Source: Silurus meridionalis (taxonomy: Eukaryota; Chordata; Actinopteri; Siluriformes; Siluridae). From it: a DNA stretch of 64,000 bases. This document shows positions 34,241-45,790 of this stretch, piece after piece. Both the position numbers and the translations under genes were made by a program. Under the pieces are notes generated by a model, which saw only the letters and a program-made list of their open reading frames with translations, did no database searches and had not been told where the DNA came from. The number at the start of each line of letters is the position of its first letter. The first letter of the stretch is position 1. The DNA lies in contig NC_060885.1 in NCBI RefSeq assembly GCF_014805685.1, positions 29,572,632 to 29,636,631 on the forward strand. Reading direction: 5' to 3'.

Positions 34241-34542
34241 ACATTTGTCCATATCTCATTAGCGTGAATTCTTTGCCAGTTCTATAACTTAAAATCTACA
34301 TTAAACTGATACTACATCTTCTCTATCCATCACTCGAACTGCTCAGTGTTCACCTCATTAATCAGCGAGAAATATTCATTATTAAAACATGAAGCTATTT
34401 TTTTTTTCATCACTCCAACTCACCATGATTTACTGAGTCATGTTTTCTGGTGTCGATATGTTCGATTCGCGCCGCCCTTGAGGTGACATTTTCTGGAAAG
34501 AGAAACGGCTAGAAAGAGACATCCAGAAATGTCAGTTAGCTC

Positions 34543-34544
<2 letters not shown>

Positions 34545-34588
<44 letters not shown>
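34545..34588. repeat. (CA)n microsatellite
   Basis: About 22 uninterrupted CA units. Confidence 0.95.
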
Positions 34589-34592
<4 letters not shown>

Positions 34593-35088
34593 GTTTTCAA
34601 AGCAGTAATAGTGTTCCTAAATTCCTGTGCATCCCAATGTTTTATTCCTTTTATACCTTTTCCAGCATGTTTTTTTTGTCCTATTTTCATACATTGTATT
34701 AATTTGTCATTAATTATGTCATGTTAACCAAAATCCTTGGTTCTGCCATGAATCTCATCCTCACAGCTTTGTGTTTGTCTCTTATGAAGCACTGATACTG
34801 AAGACTCTTTACATACAGCATAGTGACCGGTAAAAGCACCCGTTTATGTGAGTAAGCTGTTAACAATAATAGTGTTTGCGTATCTTTTTTTTTTCACTTT
34901 TTTTATTTTGAAGACGTCTCTTCATAACGGTCGCACAGCATTTGATGAGTTTGTAGTCAGAAATGCACAAGAGCTTTTTTAACTCTAATTTATTCTGTTT
35001 TTTTTTTAATTGATCATTTATTTCTTATAGTGAATGTGAAGTGCGTCGATTTTCCCTTAATTTGATATTTATTTATTTTTTTTTTTTT

Positions 35089-36212
35089 TTGAGAACTGCT
35101 TTCTTAAATTGCTTTGAGGTTCCATGTTGCTTTTGGCAGCAATTATTTTTCCTTCTATAGTCTGCATTTTCCATTTCTAGACTTTTTTGGACATAAAAGC
35201 AAATGTGCAAAAGCAAACTGGTGTAAATAGGAGTAACTACATGCTGCTGATTAGCATGAACACCTGCAAATCAAAGTATGTGTACAAACCGACTCTGAAT
35301 ACCAAGAACTTTTCCTTAGATGGTTAACACAGAGTAAATCCATGAAACATATGCAAATTCTTCACTTTGGACAGATTCAAATGATCAGCTTGTAATTTAC
35401 ATTCTCAGAATTTTAACTGTAAAAAAACCCCTTGCTACACCACAGTAGGTTTATATACTGTATGTGTGTGTTTGCAAGTGCTACAGTGCCAAGGGTCATG
35501 GCTTCTCTAAAGGCGGTGATCTGAAGGTGTGAGGAGCGCTCGGGCTCTGTCAAATCGAACGTGCCCTTTACAAAGACAGGGTTATCAGAGCGAGGACAGC
35601 ATGGAGACACAGAGTCCGTATGCTGATGCCCAGGGGGAAAGAGTGCCATGTGTAGACTGTCCACAATCTTCTGTCCATCAAAGCACGCCTCATATTGCAC
35701 TAACCGGGGTGAGTGTGGGGTTCATTTCTCCTGCAGGGCTAAATCAGTGGCAGTCCGATCCTGAATGCAATACTGCCTTCATGACACCTGGCCATATGGG
35801 TACATACAGAGATGAACTGACCAAGATGAAGCCCCTTGCCATGGTTTCATAAAGGCATGATCACTGGCCAGAGCTGAGAATTTGAAAATGTCCAAAGTGA
35901 AGCATTTGCACACGGTTAATGTTTAACAATTTAAGTAATAGTTCCTGGTATTTAGAGTTGGTTTGAGCACATACTTTGATTTGCAGGTGATTTTGCAAAT
36001 CACACGCGTCTTTATACATAGTTACACCTGATTTTCCTTGAGCTCATATGTCCAATGCTTTTCAATAGCCTGAGCCCTGCATTTGCACATCTGCTGTTAA
36101 GTCCTGGGTTATAAAGTCTGGGATATAAAATGCAGGCTACAGAAGAAAGCAATTTTTTTTTGCTTGCAAAAGCAACATGTAACTTCAAAGCAATTTAAGG
36201 AAGCATTTATCA
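35089..36212. mobile_element. Foldback-type DNA element with ~310-bp inverted repeats
   Basis: The left arm (35089-35400) and right arm (35870-36212) are imperfect reverse complements. For example ACCTGCAAATCAAAGTATGT (35261) pairs with ACATACTTTGATTTGCAGGT (35968), TTCACTTTGGACA (35361) with TGTCCAAAGTGAA (35889), and TTGCTTTGAGGTTCCATGTT (35110) with its counterpart near 36176. Between them lie about 470 bp. Parts of a second copy lie at 38695-38770, 39838-39961 and 40602-40660. Neither arm carries a known transposase. Confidence 0.72.
35413..35700 (-). other. Open frame inside the foldback element, unknown
   Basis: A 95-codon open frame on the minus strand, including YEACFDGQKIVDSLHMALF and KGTFDLTEPERSSHLQITAF. 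Its composition is balanced and unlike simple sequence. I do not recognise it. It lies in the unique core between the inverted arms. A plus-strand frame (35529-35852) overlaps it, so chance openness is possible. No splice or start evidence is decisive. Confidence 0.25.
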
Positions 36213-37283
36213 AAAAAAAAATCTGAATTAAAGAAATTCTACACATGTAGATGACTATTAAGAAGACTATTAAAAAAAATGGAAAAACAAAAGATTTGTG
36301 AAAAAAAAAACTAATACGAACTCATCGCTGATTTTGCTTTTCGTCCCACTTTTCAGGCATCTTTTGACCGTAATGGCGTTGCAAATTCAACCCTGCGTGA
36401 AGACCGGTGTGAGCACACTGCCTCAGGGACATCGCTGAAACGAGGCATTGAGGACCACTGTGTTTGTGTGCGAGTTTATGTGTGGCACACTTGTGTTATC
36501 CGAGCCAATTTCCATTTCAAACAGACACTCCGAGAGAAGGAGACAAACCTGCCCTGGACACATGTGGAATTTCAATGGAGAGAGGGAAAGAGAGAGAGAG
36601 AGAAAGAGAGAGATGCATGGCACTGATAAAAATAAAAAAAGAAAATTTCTGACATGGGCTATGGCTAAAAGTTCCAGGAAAATTGAACCAAATGTAACCG
36701 TTTTCTCTTTTATGTGTGTACCTGCGGACATTTCCGTTCGTTTCCTAACCGGGTTTACAGAGGAAAAGCATACAGGTCAATGTGTAAGATGTCTGTGCTC
36801 TCGCTGCGCACTTAAATGTGATTTATAGCACGCTTGGACCGGCCGCTTACCCGTTCTATCTTTCCTGCTGTTTTCCGTTTTTTCTCTCGCAATGTTTTTT
36901 CTCGCCTCAGAGGTCCATCGCATGTCAGGCTTGTCAGAAACTCAGCCACTCAGGTTCATGCAGAGCCTGAGGATCACAGCAGGGCCATGTGGACTAAATG
37001 GTGCAGAAGGCTTAGTGGACAAGGTGTGAGTGAGATGTACGCAGGTCTCTCTTACATCTCAGGGAGAAGGAAATAATGGCTTTTTAACGGACTGAATACA
37101 TTTCAATCCAAACCCATGTACATTTACCGGCTTGTAGCTCCGTCCACATCAGGGTTTTGAGATGCTACAGTCCAATCTTATCCATTATTGGCCGGTATGG
37201 GTGCATGTTTCCATTACAACCAAGTCAGTCCACACCAAATTCTACCTGTTCAAATCTAATGATCTTTATTTTCAATTACTATC
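36213..37283. other. No recognisable gene
   Basis: Contains a GA-rich tract (36585-36615). Open frames of 126 and 80 codons have no recognisable domain. Confidence 0.35.
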
Positions 37284-37545
37284 AGGTCAATCAAGTTTAT
37301 TTCTATAGCGCTTTTCACAACAGACATTGTCTCAAAGCAGCTTTTTTTTTTTTTACAGAGTTTTAACAGTTAAGGTGAATGGTGTGTATTTATCCCTGAT
37401 GAGCAGCCATGGCGACTGTGGCACTTAGATGTTATGAGGAAGAAACCTTGAGAGGAACCAGACTCAAAAAGGGAACGTATCCTCATTTCGGTGTGGCCAT
37501 TGATTGGGTAGAACGAAAACCTACACCCACACGGGCCCTTTGTGG
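37284..37545 (-). repeat. Repeat family B, minus orientation
   Basis: ATAGCGCTTTTCACAACAGA, ACATTGTCTCAAAGCAGC and GAAACCTTGAGAGGAACCAG form the complement of the copies at 21176 and 49850. Confidence 0.7.
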
Positions 37546-38694
37546 AAAAGATTAGGCATCCCTGTACTACAATATGTGTATTCTGTGATGCTTTTCGACT
37601 CACCACAGCTGAAATTCTGTCAAGTAAGAAGTGGATACCGGTGGATGCAAATGCACAATGTACTTAATATATTTGTTTAAAAGAAAAAAGAACCAACACT
37701 ATAAACATAACACAGAAGAAAACATTAAGGAAGAACAAACCTGAGCATGAACAATAACTGACTTGTAAAAATTACCTGAAAATCCTACTTCAGTAAAAGT
37801 ATAGATACTTTACTGCAAAACTTAATCCATTACAGTCACCGATTCCAATATGACGAGTACAATTGTTAAGAGTTATGGATTTAAACAGTACTCGAGGATA
37901 TTGAACGTACACTAAGATGCACTATTCAACCGCAAAACCAAGTCATGTTAGGGAATCTTCAACAACAATTGATTTGTGAGGTATAATTTCCAAAAATTCA
38001 AAGGAATTGTACACCTTAACACTGCATTAAGCATCAACACAGCAACATAAAAAAAGACAAGGTAGCAATCTTTCAAAAAGAGATCTTAATTTAACAAATA
38101 CAATGACAGTATCATGTCACAAAGTAGAAGAACCGTTTGTATTCAATGGACAAATATAATGAAAGTAATTCAAAACAAATATTCAGTAACAAAGTACATT
38201 AACTCAAATACTTTACACCACTGAATACTAACAGCATGACACAACGAGAAGCATGGTACATCAAACATGGGACAAATTGTTCTGTGAAAGTGAAGTGCGA
38301 ATTTACAAACAGTGTGATTCAGGTGTGAGCAATCAGAGACATGTAACCAAGACATTTGAGGGAGCAGAGGCTGCTGGGATGTAGTCTCTCTCCATAATCC
38401 TGACAGAAAAGTGGATAGCCTTTCTGTCAGACAGATACCATCTGGATTTTTCTATTTTTTTTTTTTTAACCACACGGCATGTGTAAAAGCTAGAAATCAA
38501 ACAATTAAACTTTTCTGGTATCAACAAGCACACCGACAAGTTCCCTTAGTTACACCTTGTTCACTCATATTTAATGAGCTCTTGACCTGTACTTCCATGA
38601 GGTTATGTTTTGCACCATTGTCACACGATTGACTGATTAGATCTTGAATATACAGTCTTTACGTAATGATATTTTGACATTTTCTATTACCAAA
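37546..38694. other. No recognisable gene
   Basis: AT-rich with a T-run at 38453-38467. Nothing supported. Confidence 0.35.
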
Positions 38695-38775
38695 AACTCC
38701 ACATGGGCATATAAGTACATGCAGAGATGGACCGACAAAGATGAAGCCATGGTTTTATAAAAGCATGATAACATT

Positions 38776-38850
38776 TATTCATGGTTAGAGACTCAAAGCA
38801 CTTGTGTCATCGCTCTGGATATGGGCGTCTGCTAAATGCTGTAAATGTAA
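38776..38850 (+). mobile_element. L2-type LINE/SINE 3' tail
   Basis: GACTCAAAGCACTTGTGTCA then TCGCTCTGGATATGGGCGTC and TGCTAAATGCTGTAAATG, the same tail as the LINE at 3660-4255. No coding part is attached. Confidence 0.65.
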
Positions 38851-39199
38851 ATCAACAGTGGTTCGCTAGATTACAAATGATACCATAAGGCTAAAACTCT
38901 GTTGACAGGATTTCTTTATATATATAAATATAAACAGAAACAAAACAAACCAGGAAAAGTACATAAGAGAGTTGTAAGAAAGGATTCCTTTTCAGTTGTA
39001 TTTCCACACTTCACCACTAGAGGCAGACATACAGTTTACCAAGCTACCTATGACAGTGCACCATCCCCATCAAGAGTATAAAAGGCCAGAAAACTGAGCA
39101 GCAGCATGCATTCTGCATCACGCAACCTACCAAACACTAGCTAACAGAAGACAGCAAGAATGACCTCATATACATTAAATTCTATACCCAGTAAAGTTG

Positions 39200-39838
39200 A
39201 GTGTTCTGAATCCTGTACCGTGTTTTTACTGACACGCTGGGGCGAGTACAATCCCCTGATCAGTGCACACCAGTGAAAATGCTTATATGGTCCTTCGGGC
39301 TAGAGAGGAAAACTTCCTAACAAGAGTAGTTTAAGTTTTTCAGGAACAGGTAACTCTTCATCCATTGCTTAAAAACAGCTCTAGAAGACTCATATGTTCG
39401 GACATCTAGGGTAAGTTCATTCCAACGCCTCAGTACCAAAACAGAGAAGAGAATTTATGTATACTTATCTCTTACCCTGAGAAAATGTGGGACCAGTCGA
39501 TCTCGGCCAGTGAAGGGAACGCAGCAGTAGTGTGGTGTGGGAGAACTTAGGAAAGTTGAACTCAAGTCATGCAGCTGCGTTTTGGATCATTTGCAGTAGA
39601 CTAATAGCATTAAGAGGTAGTCCTGCCAGCAGAGAGCTGCAGTAGTACAGTCTCGAAATGACAAGAGACTAAACAAGCACCTGAGCAACCTGTGTGGATA
39701 GAAATAGTCGAATCTTTCAGATTTTGTAGTGATTTTGTAAACTGACAAGCGCAAACCACTTAAGCAAAATGTGAGAAAAAGGACAGTTGATTGTCCATGG
39801 TTACCCCAAGATTGCAAGCAGTGGCTGAAGGGAAGAAA
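39200..39838. repeat. Unclassified interspersed repeat
   Basis: Phrases such as CAGCTGCGTTTTGGATCATT, GAGAGCTGCAGTAGTACAG and GACTAAACAAGCACCTGAG are ones I recognise from a widespread fish repeat. I cannot assign a class. It lies inside the foldback copy. Confidence 0.4.
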
Positions 39839-39961
39839 ATTACTGGCCAGAAGATTTGAAGCTGTTCAAAATGAAGTGCCAATTGCGTTAGCAAATGGAT
39901 ATACTCTGTGTTAACCTTTTAAGAGAAAGTTTATGGTATTTAGTGTTGGTTTGAGCACATA

Positions 39962-40600
39962 CCGTAATTTCCGGACTATTAAGCGCACCCAAATATAAGA
40001 CACACCCACTCAATTTACAATTTTTTTTATTTTGAACATAAATAAGCCGCACCTGGCTATAAGCTGAACATTAAAACTATTACACAGGCTTTAACGAAAG
40101 ACATTGCCTGTTACACGGCTTGTACAGTAGCCTACCAAGAAAGTCATTGTTCAAAGTCTTCCTCCTTCCTGTCACAACAATTTCTCTCGAGAGTTTATCT
40201 TTTGGCATCGTCATGCGTTTAAAAATCACCATCGGTGAAGCTTTTCTCCCGATGCCGTGCAGCTCAGAACACAGATTAAGTGCGTTTTTTCATGCCCGTT
40301 TGTTTTTAGCGTGACGAATGAGTCGCATTTCCTGTAGACAGTCCGAGTGAGCGGCAGGTCAAATGTCAGAGGAACCTCATCCATATTTATGATGTGGTGC
40401 GGCCTGATTCAGTGGGAGCGCATCTGATTTAATATAAAGAGTTTCATTGGTTCACCTGAACCCGTTCTGCAATTTCATTGGTCTAATGTTACGGGGTTTA
40501 GATTTTTGGCTTGAAGCTGTTAGAAAAATCTCACTTTGTTGTTTAAGCCGTGGGATTCAAAGAGTGGGGAAAAAAGTAGTTTATAGTTCGGAAAATATGG
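39962..40600 (-). mobile_element. pogo-like (Tc1/mariner superfamily) element, deleted
   Basis: Inverted ends CCGTAATTTCCGGACTATT and, on the complement of the right side, CCATATTTTCCGAACTATA are flanked by TA (39960-39961, 40601-40602). Removing the element and one TA rejoins the foldback sequence. At 639 bp it keeps only part of a DDE transposase on the minus strand. A further right end of the same family lies at 44162-44262. Confidence 0.78.
40125..40404 (-). pseudogene. pogo-type DDE transposase fragment
   Basis: On the minus strand the frame reads NMDEVPLTFDLPLTRTVYRK, CDSFVTLKTNGHEKTH and VLSCTASGEKL. NMDEVPL carries the first catalytic aspartate of the DDE_1 (pogo/Tigger) endonuclease domain. 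The N-terminal DNA-binding region and the later aspartates are missing, and the frame breaks after GEKL. The product would normally cut and rejoin element ends at TA sites. Confidence 0.78.
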
Positions 40601-40660
40601 TAGTTTGATTTGTATTTGTGTAATCATGTAATCACCTGGGTGTAGTTTATATATATTTAC

Positions 40661-41889
40661 ACCATTTTGTTTGAGCACATATAAACCCAATCAGAGTTAA
40701 ACTACATATCCACGATTATGTCATTTTATTTAAGGATAGACATGGTGTGTTTTAGTGTCTCTTGGTACTCTCCTTGATGCCTGGCTTTTTCTGCAGGGAA
40801 AAAAAATGTAATCTATAAATGTACAAATTCAACACTTCTAAATCAAATTTGAGTTTATGTGTGTAAGAACAGTAAATAATGAGGAGGTGTTGTGCATATT
40901 TTTGTATAATTTGTTGGCACTGGAAATTTAATGTAGAGAAAAAAAAAAATCCAAACTCAGTTTATTAAATTCTAATTCATTAGTGTCAGGTCTCTACCAG
41001 ACCCGAACCCCATTTCCCATCAGACACCATGGCCTTCAAACATGGTTGGCCCGGACTCCAATCTCCAACAGACCCTTGCATGATTGCAATCACCCTCATG
41101 AATAGTCACTCCAGTTTTCCAATTACATGCACATCACAGAAACAAATTAAAAGCACTCCTGAAACTAGAACAAGATCAAAAAACGCAGAAATGAAAACAC
41201 AAAATAAAGACCAAACAGCCGAGAACAAAGTCAACTGAGCATACACTGTACTTTGCAATGAGCTGAATTGGAATTGGGTGTTTGGAGTTGGAGTCCGGTG
41301 CGACCACAACTAAAGACTGTGATGTATAATGGGAAATTTAGTTTTACTGACCTGACAATCAGAAAAGAATATATTTGAGCTTATTGGCTAGGACTGGGTC
41401 CAAACTAGCAAATACTATTTTAAATGATAAATAAGAAAGAACAGATAGCCAGAAAATCTTTTTAGAACATTTGACCTGATCAGCCTACAACAAATTTTAA
41501 TAAGAGGTAGAAAGAAAACCCACACTATTACACTGTATTTTATTTTTGAAAGAAAAAAAAAAATAAGGCCAATGATTCACTTTGAATTAGTTCACTTAAT
41601 GGTATGACCCGGTTAAACGAGGCCCTGACATGCCAGGCAGCACTGCACCTGTTAAATCTGGCTTTTACTCCCTGCCTTCGGTTCCACACCGCCTCCACCA
41701 TGAGAGCCTGAAAGAAATGACATTTTCACCGCGTAACACAGGCGCTCTTCACAGGGAGCCTCATTTGGAGCAAGTGACAAGACAGAATAGAATGGCTTTA
41801 CAACTACAGCTGCGTGAGAGGATTGGATATAGGCCGTATGTGAGCTAGTGTTAGAATCACTGAGGATCACTTCATATGAAACTTTCTTT
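40661..41889. other. No recognisable gene
   Basis: Short open frames only (up to 72 codons). Nothing supported. Confidence 0.35.
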
Positions 41890-42290
41890 AACTGGGATAA
41901 TGTACTGAATTCGACAGGAGGTGGAGCTGGAGGTAGCAGAGCTGAAGATGTTGAGGTTTCCGTTGGGAGTGACGAGGATGGACAGGATTAGAAATTAGTT
42001 TATTAGAAGGACAGCGCATGTAGGACGTTTTGGAGACAAGGTGAGAAAGGTGAGATTGAGATAGTTTGGACATGTGCAGAGGAGGGACATGGGGTATATC
42101 AGTAGAAGAATGCTGAGGATGGAGCCGCCAGGAAGGAGGAAAAGAGGAAGGCCAAGGAGGAGGTGTATGGATGTGGTGAGGAAAGACATGCAGGTAGTTG
42201 GTTTTGAAAGAGGCAGGGGGGTATGTAGACGGACGATTCGCTGTGGCGACCCCTAATGGGAGAAGTCGGAAGAAGAAGAACAATCTTGTT
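41890..42290 (+). mobile_element. RTE-type LINE, 5'-truncated 3' end
   Basis: Carries the ORF2 C-terminus (41905-42256) and a very short 3' UTR with CGCTGTGGCGACCCCTAATG then GGAGAAGTCGGAAGAAGAAG, a short A/G-rich tail as in RTE elements. The same tail ends the tRNA-Glu-type SINEs at 6242 and 27637. A second RTE fragment is at 33585. Confidence 0.85.
41905..42256 (+). pseudogene. RTE ORF2 C-terminal fragment
   Basis: Reads EVAELKMLRFPLGVTRMDRI, then after a stop and a frame change FIRRTAHVGRFGDKVRE, FGHVQRRDMGYISRRMLRM, PPGRRKRGRPRRRCMDVVRK and CRRTIRCGDP-stop. The GRPRRRxMDVV word and terminal RCGDP are hallmarks of the C-terminus of RTE-clade ORF2 proteins. The endonuclease and RT domains are not present. 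The last 60 codons are open, but the segment is not functional alone. Confidence 0.85.
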
Positions 42291-43610
42291 GCTATGCAAA
42301 TGGTATGCTGTTACTATAGAAATGATAATGTATTATAATGAGCACGTTAGTAAGAACACGACTCTGCTGGAAAACAAAAAAACTCAACCCCACCTGATTC
42401 TGAGTGGAGGCAAAAGAGGCTAATGGCAAAGCAAATAAACAAATGTGTTATAGGGCAAAAAGAATAAGCCGCAAGCAAAACTTTGCAGAGAACTCAATTC
42501 AAACCAAGTGCAAACCGATCCGAACGCTAGCACACAATGGGATTTGAATTGTTTTCAGGAGAAATAATTGACTCAGTATCCGCAGCCAAAGGGAGAACAT
42601 GCCAGGGATACTGTTAGTGGAGCTCCGGCATCATCACTTCACTGATATCCTGTCGTTCCACCAGGGTTCCACCCCGACAACAGGGCACCAGCAAGTAAAA
42701 CAAACAAAGATGTGCCAAATAAGCAAGAAACACATCCAGAGCTGCGTTTCTCCACTTCTCCTGAACTCCCACGTCCGGCTTGTAACAACGTCGCCAGAAA
42801 TGTTCAAACGCACCCTTCGCATTACAACTTCAATTACGCTCTTTTATTTCCCCAGCTGGACTCGCGCTACATAGGATGAAGGCTGGAGGCTGCTCTGATG
42901 CCAGCCGTTTGAATTAACCAGCACTGGAGATCTCGGTCTCTGTCGTCTCCAGCTGCGCAGGAGTTATCACGAGCAGACGTGCCAAAAAAACAACAGAGAA
43001 AAGGCAAATCTATTGTCTCACACATTCAAATAAGGGAAAATAGAGGAGCCATGTGTACAAAATGTACAAATCGTATTGGTTGAGAAATTAAGGAATAACA
43101 CGTGAAAATTTGGGAGTTGCGTGAGAAAATAAACAAATCACATGTGGAAAAGAGGAATCCCCTCTAGCTAAATAATGATATAAATCACACACAAGGAAAT
43201 TAAGTGTGAAAATAAAAGTCATGTGAAAATGAATGAATCAGGTTTGTGATTGAAGGAATCGAATCATTTGAAGAAAAGAAAAAAGAAAACGAAAGAAAGA
43301 AAAAGGAAATAAATAAAAAAAAAATCACACGAACGAGACCTAAAATGAAGTGAATCGCATGGGAAAATAAGCATTACGTGTACAAATTCATTAATCCTAC
43401 AGGAAAAAAGAAATGATATAGAAAGTATGTGAAAATGAATGAATCAGGTAGAAACAAAATAGCAACAGTTACAATTCCAGTGAAAGAAATGATGAATGAA
43501 TCATGTGAAATGTGTTAAAATATCCAGATAAAAAGCACTGCTTTGTAATAAATTCTAGTGATGTTACTCTGACAAAGGTTTTTTTATTGATCATAATGTG
43601 ATTTGTTAAT
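42291..43610. other. No recognisable gene; A/G-rich degenerate tract
   Basis: 43020-43540 is rich in loosely repeated words (GTGAAAATGAATGAATCAGG occurs twice, CACATGTGGAAAA-like words several times). It looks like a decayed tandem array. Confidence 0.4.
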
Positions 43611-43622
43611 TGTGTGTGTGTG

Positions 43623-43681
<59 letters not shown>
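43611..43681. repeat. (GT)n microsatellite
   Basis: About 34 GT units with one GAGA interruption. Confidence 0.95.
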
Positions 43682-43682
<1 letters not shown>

Positions 43683-43820
43683 AAATGACTGTGCGAGTGT
43701 GTCTGTTCAGTCTACTAATCTGACCCTTCCCTGGCAGCACCCCTGGGATATTCATGAGTGAGCAGGCAAGTCTTCAGTACTTTGATGTGGGCGAAGTGAG
43801 AGTAAAATTAATTACATCCT

Positions 43821-43822
<2 letters not shown>

Positions 43823-43873
<51 letters not shown>
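43823..43873. repeat. (CA)n microsatellite
   Basis: About 25 CA units, complementary to the GT run 140 bp upstream. Confidence 0.95.
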
Positions 43874-43875
<2 letters not shown>

Positions 43876-44009
43876 TTACTCACCCGAACGGGCCATGTGT
43901 TAGCCTGATCCAAACCTGCTGGAATTCTGCAGAGGCGAGTGTGATCCTGTCTTCAGCCTGAACCCGTTCACCAGTGTTTCCATGGCTACTGGGCAATCTA
44001 ACCGACTGA

Positions 44010-44033
44010 TAAAAAAAAAAAAAAAAAAAAAAA
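44010..44033. repeat. A-run
   Basis: Homopolymer A of about 23 bases. Confidence 0.95.
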
Positions 44034-44161
44034 GCAAATACTTTTCTACACACTGTAACTGCGTGCCAAAAAATAACTTTACAGCTCTTGCTCACCTGTT
44101 CAAACATATTAAAATAAAAGGATTGTTTGTTGTTATGTGGTTTGATTTCAAATCATAAATG

Positions 44162-44262
44162 AGGCTTATAGACAGGTGCGGCTTATTTATGTTAAAAATA
44201 AAAATATTTGTAAAATTTAGTGGGCTTATATATGGGTGCGCTTAATAGTCTGGAAATTATGG
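44162..44262 (-). mobile_element. pogo-like element, right-end fragment
   Basis: Ends in AATAGTCTGGAAATTATGG followed by TA. It also shares GGTGCGGCTTATTTATGTT (complement AACATAAATAAGCCGCACC) with the element at 39962. Confidence 0.7.
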
Positions 44263-44264
44263 TA

Positions 44265-45397
44265 TATAATAATTACAATTATATAAATATTTATTATTAT
44301 TATTTGTTATGGTATATTCATTTTTATGAAATAATGCAATTTTTCATTCAAAATTGCACAAAAAAAAATTTCACTTCCTGTAGTCGTGTCCTCTCTCACA
44401 TGCAAAGTGGCTTTTTATTTTCTTAAAAGCTTTTTTTTTTCCGACCCTCTCTGCTTTTTTTTCCGCACAGGAAACCCACAATTCATGTGCAAGTATGAAA
44501 TATGAAGTCTGAAACATGAAGTCTGCTCGTTCTGCACAGCGCTAGCACTAGACTCTGAATGCACTCGCATTGCATGAGCTAAGAGCCACAGTGTTACTGC
44601 TCGCATTGAGTGGAGAGAATAAAGCCTTGAAATATTTCCCAGCCCATTGTCAGAGAGCACGACCTGTTCTGCTCTTATACACCCCTGCTGTGCAGAGAGT
44701 TTGGTATGCCCCGGCTCTCTGCAACTTCCCGAGGTACATGGAGGTCCCAGTGCCCCATTAGAATGTAATTCCTGACCTTAAACTCATCCTAATTTTCAAG
44801 CACTCCATTTAATGTGCTGCACTCTTTTCTTTTTTTTTCTTTCACCAACTTTCACTCAGTAAGCTACTTTCAGATTATTAGCATTATAATATAAGTGCAT
44901 AGTACTGAAAGTACACACTTGGGATGTGCTGTCCAGCTCACAAGTGTAAGTTGTTACTATAGAAACAATAACGCCATGGGTTATGCGGTGGGTATAAAAC
45001 ATTTTACACACCCCTGTTAAAACCGCAGGTGGAAAGTTTCGATCAGGAAAATTTGTACAAAAATACATCCAAACCATTATATATTTGAAACACTGTGAAG
45101 GTCATCATTAAAAAGTGGAGAAAATAAGGCACTAAGAATAACTAAGAATGACTAAAACAGACATAATGATAACACAACTTTTAAGAGAGGCTGCCAAGAC
45201 ACTTACAGAGGCTCTCAATAAGCTCAGGGTCACTCTACAGGTGACAGCAATCTCTTATCTCGTCTATAAAATGCTTGTTATGTGGTGACTCAAGCCGAAA
45301 TCACTCCAAACCACATTCCAAAAATGTATATTTCAATAAGATAGAGCTTTAGCATATTTCATCAATATATATTTGGTGTATAAACATAAAAATTTTT
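44265..45397. other. No recognisable gene
   Basis: Unique-looking sequence with T-runs. Nothing supported. Confidence 0.35.
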
Positions 45398-45478
45398 ACA
45401 GTGAAGCATGGTGGTGGCTGCACCAACAGTGAAGCATGGTGGTGGCTGCACCAACAGTGAAACATGGTGGTGGCTGCA
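45398..45478 (+). repeat. 28-bp tandem triplication
   Basis: Three copies of ACAGTGAAGCATGGTGGTGG plus CTGCACCA. The first two are identical; the third has one substitution and a different end. Confidence 0.95.
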
Positions 45479-45790
45479 TTGTCATCAGCACCTGGGACTG
45501 GGGCTCTAATCAAAGTGATGGGAATCAAAAGACTTGCCTCTGTTTGATAGCGAAAGATGAACTATCACCTTCTAGCACAATCCAATTCAACAACGAAATG
45601 GCTTCAGAAGAGGAGGAATAAATTCTGATGTACACCTGATTAGGAGATCTCTTCACGGTTTTATGGATCTGAAAGATTTTTGATAAAGATAAGGGGAATA
45701 AAACTGCCAGATGTCTCTTACTCAAAATGACTGCTGTTTTACAAGCAAAATTTACCAAAACAATGTATGAGGTGTGCATACTTATACAGT
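45398..45790 (+). pseudogene. Tc1 transposase fragment
   Basis: The tandem unit encodes TVKHGGG, the conserved word between the first and second catalytic aspartates of Tc1 transposases. After it come words resembling the downstream coding part, strongly decayed with stops. Flanks lack recognisable inverted ends. Confidence 0.6.

Larger units (their letters stand above)
38695..40660. mobile_element. Second foldback-element copy, split by insertions
   Basis: 38695-38770 matches the core at 35790-35865 (GATGAAGCCATGGTTTTATA). The match resumes at 39838 (TACTGGCCAGAAGATTTGAA) and runs through GGTATTTAGTGTTGGTTTGA to 39961. It then continues after the pogo element at 40602 (GTTTGATTTG). A ~1.07-kb insertion occupies 38771-39838 and a pogo element 39962-40600. 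Confidence 0.6.

Noticed and set aside
36448..36828. 126-codon open frame as a gene
   Set aside because: It spans a GA-rich tract giving Arg-Glu repeats, with no domain and no splice evidence.
41888..42283. 131-codon minus-strand open frame
   Set aside because: It is antisense to the recognised RTE ORF2 C-terminus.
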